Shown here one piece after another: positions 58,796 to 64,000 of a stretch of 64,000 nt of DNA (its first letter is position 1; every line of letters starts with the position of its first letter). The notes below the pieces were generated by a model. The model did not search any database. It had not been told where the DNA came from and was given only the letters and a program-made list of their open reading frames with translations. Both the position numbers and the translations under genes were made by a program. The DNA lies in contig NZ_CADIKI010000004.1 in assembly GCF_902859935.1 (NCBI RefSeq), positions 355,427 through 419,426 on the forward strand. The letters are read 5' to 3'. This DNA is from Paraburkholderia fynbosensis (lineage in GTDB: Bacteria > Pseudomonadota > Gammaproteobacteria > Burkholderiales > Burkholderiaceae).

Positions 58796-60043
58796 TTACG
58801 GAGTCTGCAAGGTGCCGTCTTTCAGGCGCGTTTGCGTCCACGTCGTCACGACACTCTCGCACGGATATTTTGCGGCATCGGTCTCATTGATATCGACGCC
58901 GAGCCCTGGCTTGTCATTCGCATAAACATGGCCGTTCCTGTACTCGGGCAGGCCAGGGAACACATCGAGCAACGCGGCTCTGGGCCCTTTGAGTTCCTGG
59001 ATCACGAAGTTGGGCGGCTCAGTACCCGACCATTCCTGCACGCCAAAATTACGCGACGCGAGATCGATATGAATGTTCGCCGCATGCGCGAGCGGCGACA
59101 TGTCGCCGGGCCCGTGCCACGCGGTCCTTACGCCGAACTGCTCCGCGAAGATCTGCAGCTTGCGCCCGGCCGTGATACCTCCGATCTGGCTCAGGTGAAC
59201 GCGTATGAAGTCGATCAGGCGTTCGGTGATCAGAAAGCGCCACTCCGATGGATTGTTGAACAACTCGCCCTGAGCCAGCGGCGTAGTGGTCTTCGCTCTG
59301 AGCTGCCGCATCCATTCGCCATCTTCCAGCGCGATCGCATCTTCAAGAAAGAACAGGTCGTACTGCTCCAGTTCGCACGCGAACTTGATGGCCTCGACCG
59401 GCTTCAGCCGTTCATGCACGTCATGACACAACGCGACGTCGAAGCCTATCTTGGTGCGAAGGCCATCGAACAACTTGAGCGTGTCGCGCATGTACTTTCG
59501 GCTGTCGAGATACACACCGTCTAGTGCTCCTTGCGGTGCGCTCGACGGCGCCTTGCCAAAGCCCGCGCCGCCATAACCGCCGCTTTGGCAGCGGATATGC
59601 GTGACGCCCTGCTCGCGATATCGCTGGATGTTCTCGCACAACTCGCTGAGATCGCGCCCATCCGCATGACGATAGATCGGCACGCCTTCGCGGCACTTGC
59701 CGCCGAAGAGCTGATAGATCGGCATGTTCGCCATCTTGCCCTTAATGTCCCACAACGCCATGTCGATGCCCGAGATCGCGTTATTCTCGATCGGTCCATT
59801 GCGCCAGTACGCGTTCTGATGCATCAATTGCCAAAGCTCTTCGATTGCTTCGGCGTCGCGGCCAATCAAAAGGGGTCGTAGATACTCTTCGATCAGACAT
59901 TTGACCGCGACATGCCGATAGGCAAACGTCGCGCATCCGAGGCCATACAGACCGGCCTGGTTCGTCTCCACCTTCACGACGATCAGGTTGATGCCTTCTG
60001 GTGCGGTCAGGATGACCTTTATATCGGTAATCAGGGTTGCCAT
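58796..60043 (-). CDS. ManD/RspA-type sugar-acid dehydratase
   Basis: 415 residues of the enolase-superfamily mannonate dehydratase subgroup: SGIDMALWDIKGKMANMPIYQLFGG, then the ManD-type loop CQSGGYGGAGFGKAPSSAPQG, DVALCHDVHERL, FFLEDAI, AQGELFNNP for metals and WHGPGDMSP for the His. It removes water from a C6 sugar acid (D-mannonate or D-gluconate type). The Pro after HG recalls low-activity members of the group, so the real substrate may be another acid. Last gene of the operon starting at 63078. Confidence 0.85.
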   Translation of the reverse strand: MATLITDIKVILTAPEGINLIVVKVETNQAGLYGLGCATFAYRHVAVKCLIEEYLRPLLIGRDAEAIEELWQLMHQNAYWRNGPIENNAISGIDMALWDIKGKMANMPIYQLFGGKCREGVPIYRHADGRDLSELCENIQRYREQGVTHIRCQSGGYGGAGFGKAPSSAPQGALDGVYLDSRKYMRDTLKLFDGLRTKIGFDVALCHDVHERLKPVEAIKFACELEQYDLFFLEDAIALEDGEWMRQLRAKTTTPLAQGELFNNPSEWRFLITERLIDFIRVHLSQIGGITAGRKLQIFAEQFGVRTAWHGPGDMSPLAHAANIHIDLASRNFGVQEWSGTEPPNFVIQELKGPRAALLDVFPGLPEYRNGHVYANDKPGLGVDINETDAAKYPCESVVTTWTQTRLKDGTLQTP

Positions 60044-60123
60044 ATCGTCTCTGCCGGTATCGGGCGCACTGCGTGTCTCGCGTAGGGCGCCCAGGTTTCA
60101 TATGATTCATGCGGGCCGTGTGC

Positions 60124-61416
60124 TTACGTGCGGCCCACGGCGAGCGGTGCATCATGCTTTGAGCGCTCGTCCGAACGCGCGGGGACGGTGATCGTCAGGA
60201 TGACCGAGAGCAGCAGGGCACCCGCCATGAACATGTACGAAGCGGCAGGGCTGCCCGTCGCGCCGTTCAGATAGCCGACGACCCACGATCCGCAGAACGC
60301 GCCGAGCGCGCCGCACGCATTGATGAGGCCGATCGCGCCGCCCAGCACGTTGCTCGGAATCAGTTCCGGGACGAGTGCGAAGAACGGGCCGTATGGCGCA
60401 TACATCGACGCACCGGCGATGACCAGCAACGCGAACGAGAGCCAGAAGTGCGTGCTGCCGAGCAGATACGAACCCACGAACGCAAATGTCCCGATGAGCA
60501 GCAACGGCCAGACGAAGAGCTTGCGGTTGCGCGTCTTGTCGGAGAGCCACGAGGCGAGCAGCATCAGGATGATCGCGCCGAGGTACGGCACGGCGGCGAG
60601 CCAGCCGACCGATACGATGTCTATCGTCGACGCCTGCTTCAAGATCGACGGCAGCCACATGATGAAGCCGTACACGCCGATGCTCCACAAGGCATGGATG
60701 GCGCAGCACTTCAACACGATCGACGAGCGAAAGGCGGTCTTGTAGTCTCGCACCGGTGCGATGTGCGCCTGCTCGGCCTTGAGGCGCGCGTCGAGCTCGA
60801 CTTTTTCGGCGTCGCTCATCCACGGCGCATCGGCGGGGCGGTCCTTCACCGTGAACCACCAGACGATGGCCCATGCGATCGCCGGCAGCCCTTCGATGAC
60901 GAACATCTCGCGCCAGCCGAAGCTATGCACCAGATAGCCCGACACGACCGACATCCACAACACCGTCACCGGATTGCCGAGAATCAGGAACGTGTTCGCA
61001 CGCGAACGTTCGCTGCGCGTGAACCACCGGCTGATGTACATCAGCATCGACGGCATCACGGCCGCCTCCACCACGCCGAGCACGAAGCGCAATACCATCA
61101 GCATCGGGATGTTGCTGACCATGCCGGTCGCCGCCGCGCACAGTCCCCACAGAATCAGGCTGAAGAAGATCAGCTTTTTCACGCTGTTGCGCTGAGCATA
61201 GATCGCGCCGGGCACCTGAAACAGGCAGTAGCCGAGAAAGAACAGCGAGCCGATCAGCGACGACATGCCATGCGTGATGCCGAGATCCTTGTCGATCCCG
61301 GCGGCAGCGGCAAAGCCGTAGTTCGCGCGGTCGAGATAGGCGAGGCTGTAAGTGATGAAGATGATGGGCATCAGATACCACCATCTTTGGGGTGCCACGG
61401 GTTTGACGCTTTCCAT
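60124..61416 (-). CDS. MFS sugar-acid transporter (ACS family)
   Basis: 430 residues with 12 membrane helices and the anion:cation symporter pattern: PIIFITYSLAYLDRANYGFA at the start (DRANYG motif), GSLFFLGYCLFQVPG, then RFVLGVVEAAVMPSMLMYISRWF. It should import a hexonate or galactonate-like acid for the dehydratase. It sits between the dehydratase and SDR genes, on the same strand. Confidence 0.88.
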   Translation of the reverse strand: MESVKPVAPQRWWYLMPIIFITYSLAYLDRANYGFAAAAGIDKDLGITHGMSSLIGSLFFLGYCLFQVPGAIYAQRNSVKKLIFFSLILWGLCAAATGMVSNIPMLMVLRFVLGVVEAAVMPSMLMYISRWFTRSERSRANTFLILGNPVTVLWMSVVSGYLVHSFGWREMFVIEGLPAIAWAIVWWFTVKDRPADAPWMSDAEKVELDARLKAEQAHIAPVRDYKTAFRSSIVLKCCAIHALWSIGVYGFIMWLPSILKQASTIDIVSVGWLAAVPYLGAIILMLLASWLSDKTRNRKLFVWPLLLIGTFAFVGSYLLGSTHFWLSFALLVIAGASMYAPYGPFFALVPELIPSNVLGGAIGLINACGALGAFCGSWVVGYLNGATGSPAASYMFMAGALLLSVILTITVPARSDERSKHDAPLAVGRT

Positions 61417-61489
61417 GATGTCTCCGGATCTTTGCTGCGTACGAAGGTTGGGCGCGGGCTGTTGTTGTTGTTCCCGCGAAGTCTTGAGT

Positions 61490-62257
61490 TCAGAGCACGG
61501 CGAGCCAGCCGCCGTCCACGTAGATGATCTGGCCGTTCACATAGCTCGATGCCTGCGACGACAGGTACACCGCGGTGCCGACGAGTTCGTCCGGCTTGCC
61601 CCAGCGTTGCGAGGGATTGCTGCTCTTGACCCATGCATCGAAGGCGGCATTGTCGACCAGCGCCTGGTTCATGTCGGTGAGGATGTAGCCCGGGCCGATC
61701 GCGTTTGCCTGGATGTTCGACGACGCCCACTCGGCGCTCATCGCGCGGGTCAGCATCTTGATGCCGCCCTTCGCCGCCGTGTACGCGCCGACCGTCGCGC
61801 GCGCGCTTTCGCTCGTCAGCGAGCCGATGTTGATGACCTTGCCGCCCGTGCCGCGCGCGATCATGCGGCGCGCCGCCTCTCTCGCGACAATGAACGCGCT
61901 CGTCAGATTGGTGTCGATCACGCGCTGCCAGTCGGCGAGTTCGAGTTCGACGAGCGGCTTGCGAAACTGGATGCCCGCGTTGTTGATGACGATGTCGACC
62001 TGCACGCCGTCCTTATCCCATTGCGCGAATGCGTCGGCGACAGCTGCTTCGTCGGTGACGTCGAATGCGCGGCCTTGCGCCTTGAAGCCTTTGCTTTCGA
62101 GCCGGTCGGTCGCTTCGGCAACGGTGTCGGCGCGCGTGCCGTTCAGGATCACGCTGGCGCCAGCGGTGGCGAGACCCTCGGCAAGCGCAAAGCCGATACC
62201 TCTCGCGGAGCCCGTGACGAGCGCCGTGCGGCCGCTCAGATCGAATAACGTTGTCAT
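61490..62257 (-). CDS. SDR oxidoreductase (gluconate 5-dehydrogenase-like)
   Basis: 255 residues: TGSARGIGFALAEGL (about 14-28), NNAGIQFRKPL, the catalytic Ser in SLTSESARATVG and YTAAKGG, then the end YVDGGWLAVL. It best matches the IdnO/gluconate 5-dehydrogenase group and probably interconverts a ketogluconate and its hydroxy acid. It is the first structural gene after the GntR regulator. Confidence 0.85.
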   Translation of the reverse strand: MTTLFDLSGRTALVTGSARGIGFALAEGLATAGASVILNGTRADTVAEATDRLESKGFKAQGRAFDVTDEAAVADAFAQWDKDGVQVDIVINNAGIQFRKPLVELELADWQRVIDTNLTSAFIVAREAARRMIARGTGGKVINIGSLTSESARATVGAYTAAKGGIKMLTRAMSAEWASSNIQANAIGPGYILTDMNQALVDNAAFDAWVKSSNPSQRWGKPDELVGTAVYLSSQASSYVNGQIIYVDGGWLAVL

Positions 62258-62358
62258 GCGTTTTCCTTTCGCGTGTTGAGACGAGGCGCGAGTGCGCCCC
62301 TCGCGGCCGGCAAACCGGTCGCGATGAATAGTGTGTGCGTCGTGGCGTGCTTAAGACG

Positions 62359-63078
62359 TCAGGCGGGCTTCTCGTTGACGGTGCTGTTCAGCGCTGCCCG
62401 ATCCTCGAAATCCTTCTCGGCGCGCCGGATGAGCGTGAGGACCGCTTGTTCCGCGGCTTCCGGATCGCCTTGCTCGATCGCGATGCAAAGCGCTTCGTGC
62501 ATCGGCAGCGAACGGGCCGGGCCGCCCGCGATTTCCGAGCTGAGTTCGAAGCTCGTGCGCAGAATCGCCGACAAGGCGTTCTGCATCTGTTGCACGAACT
62601 GGTTATGGCAGGCGGTGAGGATCGCGCCGTGGAAGGCGAGGTCGGCGGGCACGTATTCGCCGTTGCCCGCGACGGCGCGTTCCATTGCCTTGTAGGCGCG
62701 CCGCACGGCTTTGCGGTCATCGTCCGTGGCCCGCTTAGCGGCGAGTTTCGCGGCATTCGGCTCGATAATCAGGCGCAATTCCATCAGGTCATCGATGAGA
62801 CCGGGGTCGAACGTTCCTGCTCGCGCGCGCCACGTGATCACGTCCGGATCGAACAATTGCCACTGCGAGCGCGGAAGCACGATCGTGCCGTAGCGGCGCC
62901 GCACCTCGAGCATGCCTTTGGCGGAGAGCGATTTCATCGTCTCGCGGATGGTGATGCGGCTCACCTGCATCTGCTCGGCGAGCACGGGTTCGGCCGGCAG
63001 AATCTCGCCTGGCGCGAATTTGCCGGAGCAGATCTGCTCGCCCATCTGATTCAGAACCCGCCGGTGTAGGGTAGCCAT
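62359..63078 (-). CDS. GntR-family regulator (FadR/FCD subgroup, DgoR-like)
   Basis: 239 residues: an N-terminal winged helix (MGEQICSGKFAPGEILPAEP, SRITIRETMKSL) and an all-helical FCD domain with the metal-binding histidines in DLAFHGAILTACHN and MHEAL. FadR-type repressors of this kind sense the sugar acid. ATG at 63078 was chosen over the TTG one codon earlier. A 14-bp palindrome lies upstream. It heads the sugar-acid operon and probably represses it. Confidence 0.88.
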   Translation of the reverse strand: MATLHRRVLNQMGEQICSGKFAPGEILPAEPVLAEQMQVSRITIRETMKSLSAKGMLEVRRRYGTIVLPRSQWQLFDPDVITWRARAGTFDPGLIDDLMELRLIIEPNAAKLAAKRATDDDRKAVRRAYKAMERAVAGNGEYVPADLAFHGAILTACHNQFVQQMQNALSAILRTSFELSSEIAGGPARSLPMHEALCIAIEQGDPEAAEQAVLTLIRRAEKDFEDRAALNSTVNEKPA

Positions 63079-63094
63079 CAATCTATCTCTCTAG

Positions 63095-63108
63095 ATCATA
63101 CGTATGAT
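63095..63108. promoter_or_regulatory. Palindromic operator upstream of gntR
   Basis: ATCATACGTATGAT, a perfect 14-bp palindrome with a central CG, starting 16 bases before the gntR start codon. It is a plausible binding site for the GntR protein itself. Confidence 0.6.
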
Positions 63109-63222
63109 GTAGAAAGATAGACTCGCGTGCTTCATTGCACAATTCGGGATGACCCGCACTCTATGGCTGGAGCGCAAACGGGGTGCGGCTGGCAGCTCGC
63201 GCCGATGCCGCGCTTACTTCGG

Positions 63223-63720
63223 TTCTTCGCGATGGATCCGCGCGGCGAGACAATCGCGTCCACCGCGCCTTAGTGCTGGTAGAACGCTTCTATCTCGTGC
63301 GCGACGAGTCGCCGATCAGGACCAATGCCGATGTCTATCAACCGAAAAACCGCGTCACCGTCGGCAAAGGGCAGCGCGTACAGCCTCTTTCTCACACGTG
63401 GATTGAAGGGGGTGCAGTGCGCCCCGACGTCGCCGGCCGTGGTGCGGACGTTCATCGATCAGCCGCTCGAAGGCGCGGGGGGCGCGAAGCAGCAACTGGA
63501 ATCGGATTCGCGCGAAATCGCAGGGCTGCGCTTGCTCGACGAGCGCTTCACGGTGATCCGTCAGGCGATGGGTGTGCCGAAGAGCCGTGGCCCCGCCGCG
63601 GCAGATGTACTCACGCAGTTCGTCGAGGAGATGAAAGGGTCGGGATTCGTTGCAGATGCGCTAACGTCATACCGGATTTACGGCCGTAGCGCACTAGCCT
63701 CGCAGCACTCGGCCGCTTGA
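63223..63720 (+). pseudogene. Amino-acid-type periplasmic binding protein remnant, twice frameshifted
   Basis: Three reading frames are needed to follow family-3 solute-binding sequence: FFAMDPRGETIASTAP (63223 on), then VLVERFYLVRDESPIRTNAD, then SAYSLFLTRGLKGVQC, APTSPAVVRTFIDQ and ERFTVIRQAMGVPKSRG to the stop at 63720. One base appears missing at about 63272 and one extra G is present at about 63370 (GGG). The N-terminal half is absent or unreadable. Confidence 0.75.
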
Positions 63721-63798
63721 CCGAGCACTTCAGCGCCGCTTGCCCCTGCACGGGCACCGGGGTCGAGCGCCGCAGCCAGTGACAGGACCTGAAGGGAT

Positions 63799-64000
63799 TG
63801 TGTTGAAAAAGTCTGTCGACGCGCGGATTGTTCGGTATCCTGGAAGACATCGATCGACGGGAGTGATTCGTCATGATGGGTCAACTGGACAGCGGACAAG
63901 ACAAACTTTTCTACTCGTTCAACCTTGATAACCACGTCCCTCGCGAGCACCTGTTGAGAGGCATTGATCACTTCCTGGATCTGAGTGATCTACGCCGGCA
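63799..64000 (+). mobile_element. IS1182-family element, left end (continues past the window)
   Basis: TGTGTTGAAAAAGTC at 63799 resembles the terminal inverted repeat of IS1182-type elements, and the transposase start follows 74 bases later. The right end lies beyond position 64000. Confidence 0.75.
63873..64000 (+). CDS. IS1182-family transposase, N-terminal part
   Basis: The visible 42 residues (MMGQLDSGQDKLFYSFNLDN, then HVPREHLLRGIDHFLDLSDL) match the start of IS1182/IS5-group DDE transposases. ATG at 63873 or 63876. Continues outside the window. Confidence 0.85.
   Translation, partial: MMGQLDSGQDKLFYSFNLDNHVPREHLLRGIDHFLDLSDLRR

Overview
The window looks like a chromosomal segment of a high-GC betaproteobacterium of the Burkholderiaceae, most likely a Paraburkholderia. 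This rests on the gene repertoire: a second IF-1, a DUF4148 protein, AcoR- and YheO-type regulators, a mms valine cluster and a non-phosphorylating L-rhamnose pathway. It also rests on the strong G/C third-position bias of the coding frames. No rRNA gene, tRNA gene or CRISPR array was found.

Layout. (1) 1-8.8 kb: an L-rhamnose locus. It holds rhamnonate dehydratase (cut by the window edge), rhamnose 1-dehydrogenase, a divergent LysR regulator, rhamnose mutarotase, a COG3618 lactonase and a complete ABC importer (ATPase, two permeases, binding protein). Together these take up L-rhamnose and oxidise it via the lactone and rhamnonate to 2-keto-3-deoxy-rhamnonate. (2) 8.9-10.7 kb: a NasS/NasT nitrate sensor/antiterminator pair without nitrate genes, followed by a scarred stretch with a truncated CynX-type transporter fused to an unrelated coding tail. 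(3) 11.6-25.2 kb: mostly housekeeping and small genes (IF-1, YheO/DauR-like regulator, DUF1653, Pmp3-like, 2Fe-2S ferredoxin, AcoR-type sigma-54 activator, DUF1488, cytochrome b561, purine permease, YaiI, DUF4148, slipin plus NfeD). (4) 24.1-33.1 kb: an AraC-type regulator divergent from a valine/isobutyryl-CoA catabolic operon (acyl-CoA dehydrogenase, acyl-CoA synthetase, mmsA, mmsB, enoyl-CoA hydratase, HIB-CoA hydrolase) that ends in a clear intrinsic terminator. (5) 33.4-34.9 kb: CsbD and an AI-2E-family exporter.

(6) 35.4-39.6 kb: a translationally coupled pair, a periplasmic solute-binding lipoprotein and a 982-residue membrane GGDEF-EAL protein. With no permease or ATPase beside it, it resembles in layout the NspS/MbaA c-di-GMP signalling pair. 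(7) 39.9-53.1 kb: an accessory mosaic. It holds an orphan TPS-domain exoprotein, a Vgb-like beta-propeller, an ABC exporter, VOC and DUF1428 proteins, a wrecked molybdopterin oxidoreductase, scattered pieces of an IS6-family transposase, a YbaK-like deacylase, a BON protein and a secreted 46-residue-repeat TPR protein. (8) 53.2-55.2 kb: a YqjH/YqjI-like iron-reductase and PadR pair with a striking palindromic operator. (9) 55.3-58.8 kb: a decayed stretch with a truncated TrlF-type gene and an HbpS/GlcG-like secreted protein. (10) 58.8-63.1 kb: a sugar-acid operon (GntR, gluconate-5-dehydrogenase-like SDR, MFS, ManD/RspA-type dehydratase). (11) 63.2-64 kb: a frameshifted amino-acid-binding protein remnant and the left end of an IS1182-family element running off the window.

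No large undescribed system is certain. The best candidates for new biology are the solute-binding lipoprotein/GGDEF-EAL pair and the His-rich PadR switch.
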